A stretch of DNA of 64,000 nucleotides, taken from positions 142,871,501 through 142,935,500 of the forward strand of contig CM032229.1 of NCBI GenBank assembly GCA_019009955.1. The letters run 5' to 3'. Each line of letters starts with the position of its first letter. Position 1 is the stretch's first letter. The notes under the pieces are model-generated. The model made no database searches. It was not told where the DNA came from and saw nothing but the letters and a program-made list of their open reading frames with translations. Shown here piece by piece: positions 34,570-46,228 of the stretch. A program made the translations under genes and the position numbers. The stretch is from Riptortus pedestris (taxonomy: Eukaryota > Arthropoda > Insecta > Hemiptera > Alydidae).

Positions 34570-35744
34570 ACTACAACATAAGACAAACTTTAGGAACTCA
34601 TGTTAAAATATTTCTTGAATTGAATTGAAAAATTTTGGAGCAATGAAAAATATTTTAAACATTCATATTAAACCTTTAAAACTTCTTATATTTTCTTTTT
34701 CAATAATTATAAATTTTTTGAAGGTTCCAAGAGGATTCAAATAATAAAAGATATCAAACAGATCTGAGAAAAATGAAGGCGGAGAAACAATCTTCGGCCC
34801 TGAATTTCATTTATCTGACATTATCTGAAGGAATTATTCTGTTAGAATTCTTTGAAGAATGTTCTTATAACTTCGTAAGTCGGCAATTGCATTAAAGGAA
34901 CTCCTTCCCCTCCCCCCTCCAAAAGTTTGGCCTTTTTATATTAATCAAAACGCGGAGTACAACAAAGAAAACTGTTCCCCAAATCTCACCGCTCCACCCC
35001 CCCCCACCCCAACTTTTTAACTTATTTGTCAAACTTAAAATGTTACCTCGAATAAAAGTCTGGTCACTGACAATTATGTTTATCGGGAATGAAACTTCTG
35101 TAATTATGTTTTATAATCTGTCAAATATTAAAGGAAAGAATAAAAAGAAAAAGGATCCAAGATGAAATGAGTTGAAACATTTATTATTCTTATCTTGTCA
35201 CAAAGGTAGGCAAAATATTATTCTAAACTTAGAATAGACAAATATTTACTTTAGAAAATTAATCAAAATTTTAAATAAATCTTATTTCCTTCGGTCTAGA
35301 TACGAAAATAATTAATTACATACATAAAGATTTTATATATTAACGATTAAAATCTAAAGCTATGACTTAGAATAAAAGACTTTCAGCTCTTAAAGGAATT
35401 ACAAACGGTTCATTTTGAACACCTTAAAACCAATTAAATCTTCCAATGTGAAAAGATGGAAAATGACAATTAGTTATTCTTAATGTAGAGAAAATCTATG
35501 ATTCCATATAGGGATATACAAATAATATATTATTTTTAACGCCAGGGGTTGTATAAATTTAATATTTATGTAATTAAATACTGAAAATTATTTCATAAAG
35601 TGGATCATAGTTTTGAAAAATATATATATATATTTTTTTTCAATTTTTGTTTATAGGGCATTTGATTGTCAAAATTTTGGGTATTATTTTTATTACATAA
35701 CATTACCTCTTCGTCCGTTTTTTATCTTATGAGCCTTTATATGA
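34570..35744. other. No gene seen
   Basis: AT-rich with C-runs near 34905-34920 and 34995-35010 and a short (TA)n at about 35620-35632. No coding signal. Confidence 0.45.
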
Positions 35745-35813
35745 AGACATTTTTCGAAAATCGCGTCGAAACCAGCCTCAATATCTGATTTTCCTTGAGG
35801 TGAATCTGGTAAA
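35745..35813 (+). mobile_element. Family H 3'-end remnant
   Basis: 'tatgaagacatttttcg', AAAATCGCGTC, CCTCAATATCTGATTTTCC, TTGAGGTGAATCTGGTAA: the terminal palindrome and CTAA with several substitutions. Confidence 0.6.
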
Positions 35814-35839
35814 AAAACATTACCCTAGAACAAATAAAT

Positions 35840-36368
35840 ATTGTTATATACATTCGTTCTATTCGTGAGTTTCCTCCGATAGCTAGTTCGCCCGTTTCCA
35901 TAACTGTTCGGCGCTCGTGCAATTGGTTTAGACTCGTGTAATATTCTATTTTGTGAGATATATGCAAATATGTTCTGTTGATGCCATCCCCCCCTCCCTC
36001 CTTTAGTTCTTGGATTACTAAAATTTGCAATAAAAATTATTCGGATGCATTACAAATTACGGTACTAGATATACTAAATAGTTTGCAATGAAGTTAATGT
36101 GATATATTCAGAAATATTTCAGCAATTGTTTTTCTTTCCGGTGAAGAAAATGTCTATCTATCTGTTCAGCTCTAGTGGTTGGTAGACTTATATGTTTACA
36201 ATTCAGAAGCCGTTTCCGTTGTGAGTTTATTAAAATTAACTGAAATATTTCTCATTACAGTTTGTATTTAATCACGGTGGTCTTGAGTGTTACTAGTATG
36301 CAGATTTCTCTATTGTAAAACTTCACTTGGGAAATCTGCTTAGTTTACGCAGCTCCTGCGTGACGGGC
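35840..36368 (-). mobile_element. Family H variant with alternative internal segment
   Basis: On the minus strand it starts GCCCGTCACGCAGGAGCTGC, a perfect variant hairpin with the loop changed to GAG, then AAGCAGATTTCCCAAGTG. Between this and the 'ccgaacagttatggaaac' block (35880-35920) lies an extra segment of about 360 bp, part of which is shared with 30660-30900. It lies tail-to-tail against the remnant at 35745. Confidence 0.7.
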
Positions 36369-37430
36369 TTTTTTTTATTTTAAAGGTGTACAGATCCAAG
36401 CTGAATTGTTGTAGCAAGAAAGATAGTTCTAAAGAAGGTGATTATAAAAACCAAAACCTGACAAAAACTAATGGAGATTTTGTAAAGAATGGTGCAGTTT
36501 TTGTCCTTTGATCTGCTATTGTACTTGTCCCTGATACAAAAAAAAATGTTGGGATTTAACACAAGTTCTCAAAGTACAAATTAATAATATAAGGATTTTA
36601 GTTAATCCAATTAAGATGTGTAATAAAATGAATTTTTGGTAGATAAATAATACTTTTTTGCTTCTTATTCCGGACCAAATATTATTATATGTTCTTCATA
36701 GTTTCATGAAAAAGGTCACTTACAAAAACATTTTTTCTTCGTAAACTTTATTCATACTTACTAAGTTTTTCGTAGCCAAAATACTACCTCTTTAGGGACC
36801 ATCCATTTCTGAAGTACACGTTCCTTCTTACGTTCATTGCGCATGTCACTTCCTCACTGGGTGGTATTTAGGCCACGAAACACTTAGGGCAGTATGAATA
36901 ATGTTTGGGCAAAAATATTGTTTTTTATTGCTGACCATTGTTATGAAACTATGTGAAACTATTTTTCGTGCGTGGGGTGGGAAATTGGACAAACTAAGAA
37001 AATATATTTTGACAATTCTTGGTCAATGTTCCATAATCATTTTATTTTATAAATATATATGTGTGTGGGTATGTATATATGAGTGTGACGTTTTTCTGTT
37101 AAGTGGGTACAATAATATCGATCACACGTGATAAAGACGTTGCAGAGGAGTGGGGGTATGAGAGGTTTAATAGTTCAAATGATGAACAGAATTACGAGTT
37201 GCTTTGTAAATGAAAGTCATAGTTGCTTTGCTATACACACTCACAACATACGCGCACACACACAGGAGCTTTGCAGAAATGCGTTTCACAGACCATGAAA
37301 CAGCGCACAGCACTTTGCGTAGGGGGTGGGGTGGGGTCGACGGGGGATTAAAAGAAATAAAAAAAAAAGAAGTGGGACAAAAAATAAAATGGGTCTAATT
37401 GATAATTAAGCATATAGAGGAAGTTGAGTG
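36369..37430. other. No gene seen; G-quadruplex candidate
   Basis: AT-rich non-coding DNA with a short TATGTG/TGTGTG patch near 37050-37085. The tract at 37322-37346 is described separately. Confidence 0.4.
37322..37346 (+). other. G-quadruplex-forming motif
   Basis: Four G-runs (5, 4, 4 and 5 G) separated by T, T and TCGAC. It satisfies the usual G3+N1-7 rule with very short loops, which normally gives a stable parallel fold. Confidence 0.8.
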
Positions 37431-37970
37431 GGCCCGTAAGTGGAGTGTGTTGGAGTTTGGCATTGTGCCGACGAGATGTTGTGCTTCTTTCTCGAGCTAG
37501 TGGTTGTTTACTTTAAATTAGCTCCAATTTGAATGAGACTTTCAGGATCGACGGCATTTATGTCGGAGTCTCCCCGTGGTGAATGGAGGACACTCGACAG
37601 CCTGTTTTCATGCCTCCCCTTCAGCCCCCCAACCACCCCTTCTACCCCAGTTTTTATACCCCTATCGTCAAAATGTGGGAACTCGGAAGCCTCGACGTGT
37701 CCCGGCCAACGGCCGAACCTCTCCAGTATCTTCAAACGGCCCCTTGTCCCGTGTTATAATTACTTGCATATTTAAACGCGGGGCGCTGTCGCAACAGCTT
37801 TCATTTTGACTGGACTCCAGAATGAGAGAACAATTTTTTTTTTTTTTCTGTCTGTCCATTCCGCTGAATTCATTTGCAGTCGGCTGAAATATAGAATATC
37901 ACCGATGCTCCCCCCTCCCCTTCCAGTTTTTTTTTTTTCGTATTCTACATTCATCATACTGAAATTTGCA
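37430..37970. other. G+C-richer island, candidate exon or regulatory region
   Basis: Overlapping plus-strand frames of 77-80 codons (37533-37809) and minus-strand frames cover this island, but none has a recognisable domain. It contains 'gtgtcccggccaacggccga' and TATTTAAACGCGGGG (about 37769). No repeat match. It could be conserved non-coding DNA, a UTR or an exon. Confidence 0.3.
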
Positions 37971-39589
37971 TATATAATTCTTATAGTATTGCACAGGAAA
38001 GGAAAAAAAAATATCCATGCACATTACGTTGCAAAACTCTTCATAGCAGATAAATAAAACCAAAAGTTGACGTTAACTGAAATAGATGAAACAGTAAAAA
38101 AATACGTTGAATACTCTTAAACTCACGAACAAGACTGATTGATAAATAAAATCTGGAAAATTAAGTAGATTTACGAAGTAATGGAATGCCTAACACGTTA
38201 TAAATATTTTTGTTATAGTAAGAACCATATTTGAGCAAGACTTGAAATTAACAGTGGACGAAAGACTTTGAGTGACGTTATCACATGAAAATTGGCAAAC
38301 ACATTAAATGATATTGGCTGCCAGGACACAAAGACTTTGCACTAACAATAAGTACGATTACAGTCCTAGAGCCAAAATAAGTCAGCGAGGAACAAGCTTA
38401 TGAACCATTGGAAGCAACTCACCGGCACTTGACAACACAAATGTTTGGAAATCTAGGTGAACGTAGGAAAACAAATTTTGATCAATTAAAAATGAAAATT
38501 GTAAATTTAAATAAGTCTATAGAAATAATCGAGAAGAAATAGTGCTATTGCCGAAACAATTATAAAAAAAAAAAAAATAATTTTCCATTATAGCTTTAAG
38601 ACATTTCGCCTATTAATATCCGCAACGTTGGTGAGGATATTTTGTTACTCAAGGAAGATCCAGGATGAAGCGTTCAAAGTTATTTGTAAACATGAAATGT
38701 AAATCTTTTATTTCCTTGTTTTAGGTAGTGTTGTTCAGTCTGTCAGGAAATGACAGTTTCATTGTTGATCTTTAGAGTAATAAAGATTGAGCGAATATGG
38801 AAGTTGGAGGCATATGAATGTTATGTGTGAAATTGTTTAATCCACTGTTAAAAAGATCAACTGTCTTAAAATAAATAAAATTGGCTTTCATTACTTAACA
38901 GGAAAATCGAAATCCACTGGTTTATTTATCTTATTTTTAAAAGCAGTTTAGAGCACTCAATCAAGGTGTCCGAAATTTGTTTATTTTGTGACAGGAAATC
39001 TCAAGATTGTTTTCCATTTGTATATTACTCTGCATTACTATTATGTAATGTACATTGAAACACTTAATTATAATAATACCACGTTCGTCTTATGGTGCTT
39101 AAGACATATTCGATAGTTAGAGATTTGGAGTGAGCTTAGTAGCAGACAAGCATATTTTCAGTAACTATCTATCTTCGTGAAAAGAGTTCCTAACATAAAA
39201 TTAAATGAGTTATTTTGATTCAATAGTGGACATTAGGTGATTGAAAGAGTAGCAATGGATACAAAGATTAGAAAAAACTAAGGCTTGAGCTCAATAAAAC
39301 GAGATGAATTAGGGTCGTTAACTAGAAAAATAAAATACCTGGTACTGGAGGCTATATGCTTGGAACAATGTACCATACGATATTAAATAATTTTATATCT
39401 CAAAAATAGAGGTCTTAATTCTCTGAAAGCATTTGATACCATAAGAATATTTTAATATTGTTATTAATAAGGTGACCATTTTCTTCGTTCTTTTTTGCTA
39501 ATTAAAATATTTGTAATCATTATTAAATAAATAGGATAATTATTTGTAAGAAGCAATCAAATAGATTCATGTAGAAATGTATAATTTAA
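37971..39589. other. No gene seen
   Basis: AT-rich. 38150-38190 ('aaattaagtagatttacg') could be a worn family H 5' end. Nothing else. Confidence 0.4.
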
Positions 39590-39990
39590 ATTTGGCGCCC
39601 GTTTTGCAATCTAGGGATCCGTAGACTTTCCGCCCTCTACCGATCGCCTAGCTGAACCATTCATTCTACCACGATTGACGACGGTGAGAGGTTAGTTAAT
39701 CTCAGTGCACGACAAGCTGTTGCAAAGGAAGTATGATACGGCTTATCGCCGTTGTTTCAGTGTCCATGCTTCTGGGTTTACGGTTGCATCGCAGGGACCT
39801 TCTCTCCTTCTCTGTGGGAATCCGTTTCCCTTAAAAGAATACAAAGCTGTATTCTTTTCTCTGATGCTATTACAGGCCCAAATCGTCTTTACTTACATAT
39901 TTCTGAATTTTACCCACACCGGCGAATAAGTGGTAACTCTCTTTTATCCCATCGAAATCTTTTCTTCCCTTTCAATTACCCTCCGGTGCT
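39590..39990. other. G+C-richer island, unassigned
   Basis: Mixed composition with overlapping plus-strand frames of 74 and 84 codons (39705-40006), no recognisable domain. A hairpin GAATACAAAGCTGTATTC occurs at 39837-39854. Confidence 0.3.
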
Positions 39991-40191
39991 GTTTCTAACA
40001 GGGTAAATGCTTCAGAAGTTGGAAGGATTTATTATAATATTTAATATTTATGAATGCGTTATCTTTGTATATCTGTTGCTTATTTGAGCTAACCAGAGCC
40101 TAACGCATTATTTTAGTTATTCAACATTTCGTCTATCTCTCCAATCTTTGTTTTTATAACTATAGCTCACATCATTTAAAGGACTCACGTT

Positions 40192-40356
40192 AACCATGTG
40201 TTTAAGGCATTGGTCTTAATCACACTTGTTATACCTAGAGTCGTTAGTTCAAATCTCTGCTGGGCTATAGGAACTTGGAATTCATTTGGTAAAATCTTTG
40301 AAATAATCTGTCCCAATTATCCTTTGTAGCATAAAGTGGATGTCAGTAAATAGCGC
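40192..40356 (+). mobile_element. tRNA-derived SINE, old copy
   Basis: The order of blocks is kept: 'aaggcattggtcttaatcac', 'acctagagtcgttagttc' with B-box remnant, 'ggctataggaact', and 'tctgtcccaattatcctttg'. About a third of positions look changed relative to 6031-6261. Confidence 0.6.
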
Positions 40357-40979
40357 TTGTTTTAATACATTTAAATATTCTGGCATTATCTTTATTACTC
40401 GCAGATTAGTGATAAATTGTATTTTGCATTCGATTCGTTTTATTCATTTTTCAGATTTTTAGCCGTAAAAAAAGTGTTGCAATCACTGGTAATACGCAGT
40501 GATCTGACCATGCAACATACGAAGAAGAAATTAACTTATACATATTTATTACATATTTCGAGTAAATAATTGTCTTTAATTAACCCCAATGTGTTCTAAG
40601 ATAATATATATATATAAATTTTGTTTAAAAAGCAGAATATTAAAAAGTTACTGACTCAATTCCAGCTGAAATAGGTTACATTGATGAGCGATTGAGGGTT
40701 CTATATGCAGAGTTGCTGGTGGATGAAATGCGAGAAGGGCTTCTAAATGCTTAATAAAAGGAGATGAAATGGGGTCGTCAAATAGAAAAATAAAATATCA
40801 TGCTGAGAGGGGGAAAACTATTTGTAAGGTTGAGGAGGAGAGGGGAGTGGGGGTGGGGGGAGATATAAGTTTGCAACATTGTAGGCGACAATAGTGTATC
40901 TGTAGGAAAGTTGACGTTTTCATTTTATAGCCTGAGAGAAGGGAGGTCTAAATTTGTCATATCGGTGGATGATGTCTTT
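40357..40979. other. No gene seen
   Basis: AT-rich, then a purine-rich stretch (40800-40870) with G-runs of 4, 5 and 6. No coding signal. Confidence 0.4.
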
Positions 40980-41510
40980 TAGTGGGCAATAAATGCGGAG
41001 GCCTGCCGTCAGTGAGAGCACTCTTATTATGGTCCCAAACATATCCAGCAGGGCCTAAATGGACTATAACGGCCTTTTATACTCAGCTCCCAGGCATAAA
41101 ACCAAGTCGTGCCCTTCCTCATTAAAACAATATAAATAACACGTCGACGAGTTGTTGCGAGAATTGAAAACAATAAAGTTTAAGTATATATGGCCGTGCC
41201 CCCGCGCTCTCTGAGAGCCCGCAGTAAAATACCTCCGAGGGAAAAGGACGAGGGGGGGGGGGTTGCTTGCCCCCGCGGAATACGTAACTCCCCCCCCCAT
41301 CTCATGCTACTACCACCAGTTTACGAGGTGAATTTATTATTATAATCATCCAAAGGTCTGTTTAATTACTGTTGACTCCATGGCGGAGGTGTTGTCAGGC
41401 TTAGCTGCCGGCTCACTAGTAAATCCCTTTTAGCCCACCCTTATTTAATCCATTTGAACACTTTATACACCCTCTTAGTCACCTTATACACCCCATTCCG
41501 CCTCTTACAG
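40980..41510. other. G+C-richer island, unassigned
   Basis: It includes a long G-run (41253-41264) and a C-run (41290-41297) that could pair. A 78-codon minus-strand frame (41064-41300) has no domain. Candidate conserved non-coding element. Confidence 0.3.
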
Positions 41511-42378
41511 AAGGAGTTCAAAATGACTGCATTAACATTAGCACATATTTACTCCGTCGGCGTGTTGTAATTTATACAGACGTCATGGTTATGAATTTTA
41601 GACTACCTCCTCTATAAAGCTTCTTGGAACTTGATTCTGTACAACAACCGCACGGAGTAAAACACATTGTACTAATCCTTAAAAGGATTTCTAGGTAAAC
41701 CTGGATTTAAAATGCCTCTTTTTAATAGGGGCTCTACAACTGCCCTTATATTCTTATCATTCTGGACAACAATTTGTCAGACTTTTGTATATTGATAACT
41801 AATACTTCCAAATATTTCTTCATCAGTTCTCATGGTGATTACCTAAATTGTTTTTGGCCCCTCCCTTCCCCCCATGTTCATTTGTTTGGTTGGCTTTGTA
41901 CAACTTGAAGATGATTGGCTTCTCCAGTCAGAGGCATTACGTAATAGGTTATCATCTCGACTACGTTAACCACAGAGGATCATCTGGAATGAGTCAACTC
42001 CAATAGACTTACGTGTCTCATTGTAGGGAAGAGGCCAGGTCACCAGGCCTTGCCTGTAGACGGGATCTAGGAGAGCCGAGCCCTTTTTCAGGTGGATTTC
42101 TCATTAGACTTCTTACACCTCAACAGTAACTCTCTGTGGTGTTACTGGTGAACTAACGTTCTCTCTTGGCGGGTGGCTTACTGACTGTAGCTAAAGATGT
42201 ACCCTTGCCCTTAACACGCAAAGCTTTCTGTGACCTCAAAAAATGTTAAGAACATTAATTCGGGGTCTGTTAAAATCTTTATGTGGGTAGCACCTTCTCT
42301 GGAAAACTCTTGCTCTTTTGTTGAATATTCATAAATGAGCGATTCCATTGGCTAGGAACCAAGGGATTCTTATGAAAT
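41511..42378. other. No gene seen
   Basis: Mixed composition, no frame or repeat I can support. Confidence 0.35.
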
Positions 42379-42379
42379 A

Positions 42380-42588
42380 CACTTAAACATTTCCGTTTAC
42401 TCAACTTTGTCCTAGGCTAACGCTTGGAGCGAAAAGTTAGGTTCCGAAATTCCATTTTCAGTGATGATACGTTTGGACTACTTCGTTTTGACCTTTCGGA
42501 TCTCTTCAGCTAGGCGTGTGCTAAACGTGAGCTTTTCGCTCCAAGCGTTAGCCTAGGACAAAGTTTAATAAACGGAAATGTTTAAGTC
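42380..42588. mobile_element. TA-flanked foldback element (MITE-like)
   Basis: Arms 42381-42436 and 42532-42587 are inverted copies matching at 54 of 56 positions, starting ACTTAAACATTTCCG and ending CTTGGAGCGAAAAG, with a 95-nt spacer. TA lies outside each end (42378-42379 and 42589-42590), the target of Tc1/mariner-type transposases. No coding content. Confidence 0.75.
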
Positions 42589-42590
42589 TA

Positions 42591-43190
42591 TTTTCAAACA
42601 CTTCGGAAATGGTTGTGAAGCAAAGTTCATTTGACACAAGTTCTTTTGAAAAAGTCTGTTTGACCAAAGTCTTTATTCAAAAGTCTTTTGAGCAAGTATC
42701 TTTAATTCTTATGAAGGTTGAGAATCCAAAAAATGTAGTCAATCGTTTACCAATATTTTAAAGTTAGCCGGCTTTCGATGAAACATTTGTCTATCAGAGA
42801 TCCTGCTCGAATCAAGGTCTAAGAGACATTCCAGCCTCTTATCCTGCCGGGCCTAACTCTGATAATGGGAAATTGATTCTCCGAACACTGGCTAAGCTAA
42901 ACATATTGAGGAAGGACCTTGAATTTTTAGATTCTCTACCTCGAAGAAGAAGTTGTTATTTTGTTGTCTTCGGCGGAGTATTTATGCTTTGTAAAAAATA
43001 TGTTTTGGCCTATTAAATCGTGTTCACATTAATGGTAGGCATTTGCGCCATTATTGACTAAATTGGCTCGTATATTACAGTATTATGAGATTAAAAATAT
43101 TATTAATTTATCATGATTTGTTTAATTTTCTCAGATGGATTTGAGAGCGACCCATCGAGAAAATAGGCTTTATAAACATGTTGTCTTCCC
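42591..43190. other. No gene seen
   Basis: Non-coding, unassigned. 42620-42700 has several short AAAGTCTTT-like repeats ('aaaagtctgt', 'aaagtctttattcaaaag'). Confidence 0.35.
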
Positions 43191-43259
43191 CCAAAGATAT
43201 ATATTTCGCAATAAGGCCATTCGGCACTAAGTATATCATAAACAATATTGTTTATGAAA

Positions 43260-43480
43260 CAAAACTTGTTTTACAAAAATAGTATAACACGTAATGATAA
43301 AACAAGATACAAGAATTTGCTTCAAACCCTAACCGCAAACATAAATATTTCGAGAAAAGCATGTCATTTTTAGGCTTAAAACTCTTTAATACTCTGCCCG
43401 AATGTGTTAAATATGTTAAAAAATAAACTAAACAACTTCTTGTCTTACAAAAATATTCAATTATTAAATAAAACTATAAA
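43260..43480 (+). pseudogene. LINE reverse-transcriptase tail, frameshifted relic
   Basis: In one frame 43301-43426 encodes KYFEKSMSFLGLKLFNTLP followed by ECVKYVKK and a stop. This matches the pattern seen after the reverse transcriptase of CR1/Jockey-like LINEs (F-E-K-S-x-x-F-x-G-x-K-L-(F/Y)-N-x-L-P). Upstream, NTRNDKTRYKN occurs in a neighbouring frame, so at least one frameshift separates them. After the stop, TKQLLVLQKYSII continues in frame. No target duplication was found. Confidence 0.5.
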
Positions 43481-43996
43481 ATATTTGTTATAAAGTGAAA
43501 CAATAATTAGTAATCAGGAAAATTGTCTCTTTATTTCAATTTCTCATCATTTATAAAGCTTCTGATACTTTATTAAATTTGAATGTCAATAAATCAAAAA
43601 ATGTATATTATAAAGAGTGGTATTAAGTATGTTAACGGAATTAATTTAATTTATATATAATTATTAAATTTATAAATTTTATAAAAACTATTAATGGAAT
43701 TTGAGCTAATTTTATAAGGAACGTATAATATAATTATAAACGCTGTTGAAGAATATGTAAAGAAATTAATGATATCATATTTGTGAGTATTTATAGAAAA
43801 TATATGACTTATCCTATTATGTTATGTTAATATTTAATAGAAATAAATACATTTCAAAGCGTTTTGGCTACGGAACTAAAAGCCAGAATGGAAAGAGAGG
43901 CAGCACTATCTTAACGCTGGCATCTATACTTGATAGATGAAAGGCATGACTTAAAATAAATATATGGTGGATCCTGTAAATAAATATCCTGTTTGT
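43481..43996. other. No gene seen
   Basis: Very AT-rich sequence. Nothing assignable. Confidence 0.4.
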
Positions 43997-44000
43997 AAAA

Positions 44001-44576
44001 GTCCGTCACGCAGGGGCTGCGTAAACTAAGCAGATTCCCCACGTGAAGTTATACAATAGAGAAATTTCACGAGAGCCGAGCAGTCAAGGAAACGGCCGAA
44101 CTAGCTTTTGGCGGGAAATTCACTCTCCCCCCCAGATTCAATAAAAATGCCAATATCTCGGTTAATATCCAAGATAGAGAATAAATGTATATAACAATAT
44201 TGATAGTACATTTAATTTTCAATAAGATTGATTCTGTACACTTTTTCGATCCGATGTATAGTAACGGAGATATTTCGAAAATCCTCCACCCTAAACCTCG
44301 CCTCTCACTGGTCCGATTTCAGCCGTTAACGAACTTGATGTTTCTTTTTACATAAAACGGCTAAATATCGAGTTTGGTAACGATCAAACAAAAATTGCGA
44401 CCGTCACAGGGCTAACAGACAAGTATATATATACACACACTCACACACACACAGTTATGAACGGACCTCATTCTCCTCATCTACTAGGTAGGATGGAAGG
44501 ACATTTGAAGAAAAATATCGAAAATTCCGTCATGAGTACGACCTCAATAGCTGATTTCCCAGGGGAAATCTACTAA
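44001..44576 (+). mobile_element. Family H full-length copy D
   Basis: A near-consensus 5' end (GTCCGTCACGCAGGGGCTGC, AAGCAGATTCCCCACGTGAA), the 'gagccgagcagtcaaggaaa' block and a complete body. The dinucleotide tract is short and has become (TA)n(CA)n (44423-44452). The 3' palindrome is reduced to TTTCCCAGGGGAAAT, followed by CTACTAA. Confidence 0.9.
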
Positions 44577-45611
44577 AACGAGTTTATCAGATCCGTACTC
44601 CCACATATATCACCTTATGAAGAAATTAAGAATTTTAGTTAATTTTGTGGGGTACCCATGAATTTTCCCATCCCTTCATCTGTATTTTTCAACATCAGAC
44701 TCACTCACTTCAATAACTGCTCGTTGTTGCAGTAAGAGATGGACTCTTATAGAACAATAAGTATGTTAGGCTGTGTTTATTTTATGCAACGCAACTCAAC
44801 CGGCAAATAAATACCGAGAGATCCGTCTTATAAGCATGCGAAAACCGGCTGCCTGCAGATAATAAATGTCACAATTTCACAGGCAGGTGCTGAGCCGTGA
44901 CAGTCAGAAAATAATGAAGGACAAAACTGAGGGTATTGTATGTAAATGTAACGATATACTATAATGAATCATTCTTGTAATTATTTTCAACCTCCTTTTT
45001 TTTTATTGGAGGAAACAGAAACAGGAAAAAAAAAAAACTTCATGTAGTAAAATATAATAACTCAACGGGTTCTTCTTCATGCATAACTTATTTTTAGCCT
45101 TGAAATGGTTTTTACTCGAATAATTAATCTGAAGACGTGTTATTATTTTTTCAAATTTATTATTGTGATTATATTCCTTAGGACTATTATCTCTAAGCAG
45201 ATTCAGTGGATCACTAACTATTTAATCAGCAAACAGGATTTTCAAAAAATTGACACTTTGTCTACTCGTTTTTGAAAATGAATAACTTTTTTAAAATATT
45301 AAAATGTCAAAGTTTAAATTTTGACAAGTCATATCTTTTGACTCATATAAAAAATGAGATTTTTGTCCATGCCCCACCAGGATGTTATGCTTTAAACTTT
45401 GCAAAAAACATATTCTCAACTTTTAAAAAATCATAAAAAATAAAGGTAACATTTATTATTGTTAAGATGCCTCTCGCTGTATTGAATATGAAAATAAAAT
45501 TTGATATCCCAGCCCTTCATCATAAACATAGGCTCTGAATAGCAAGACCTGTTATATATCGCTGCCAAACTTTAAGAAACATTTTCATGCATAAAACTAC
45601 AAGTAAGGCTT
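44577..45611. other. No gene seen
   Basis: AT-rich sequence; no feature identified. Confidence 0.4.
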
Positions 45612-45733
45612 TTAGCAGATTTCCCTTAGGGGAAATCAGCTATTGAGGTTGTACTCATGACGGAATTTTCGAAATTTTTCTTCAAATGTCCATCGATCCT
45701 ACCTAGTAGATGACGAAAATGAGGTCCGTTCAA

Positions 45734-45785
<52 letters not shown>

Positions 45786-46228
45786 CTGTTACCTGTTACC
45801 ACTCTAGCGGTTGCAATTTTTGTTTAATCGTTACCAAACTCGATATTTAGTCGTTTTATGTAAAAAGAAAGATCAAGTTCGTTAACGGCTGAAATCGAAC
45901 CAGTGGGAGGGGGGGTTTAGAGGGGAGGATTTTCGAAAATTCGAAATATCTCCGTTACTATACGTCGGATCGAACAATTGTACAGAATCAATCTTATTGC
46001 AAATTAAATTTACTATGAATATTGTTATATACATTTTTTCTCTATCTTGAATATTAACTGAGATATTTGCATTTTTATTAAATCGGGGCGCCTAACGGAC
46101 GATAGTTACTTTCCCGCCAAAAGCTAGTTTGGCCGTTTCCTTGACTGGCTCGGCTCTCGTGAAATTTCTCTATTGTAAAACTTCACGTCTGAGATCTGCT
46201 TAGTTTACGCTGCCCCTAAGTGACCGAC
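45612..46228 (-). mobile_element. Family H full-length copy F
   Basis: On the minus strand: 5' end GTCGGTCACTTAGGGGCAGC, AAGCAGATCTCAGACGTGAA, 'cacgagagccgagccagtca', full body, ATTGCAACCGCTAGAGTG, (TA)n at 45737-45781, 'gaacggacctcattttcgtc' and 'ctgatttcccctaagggaaa' with TCTGCTAA at 45612. Confidence 0.9.
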
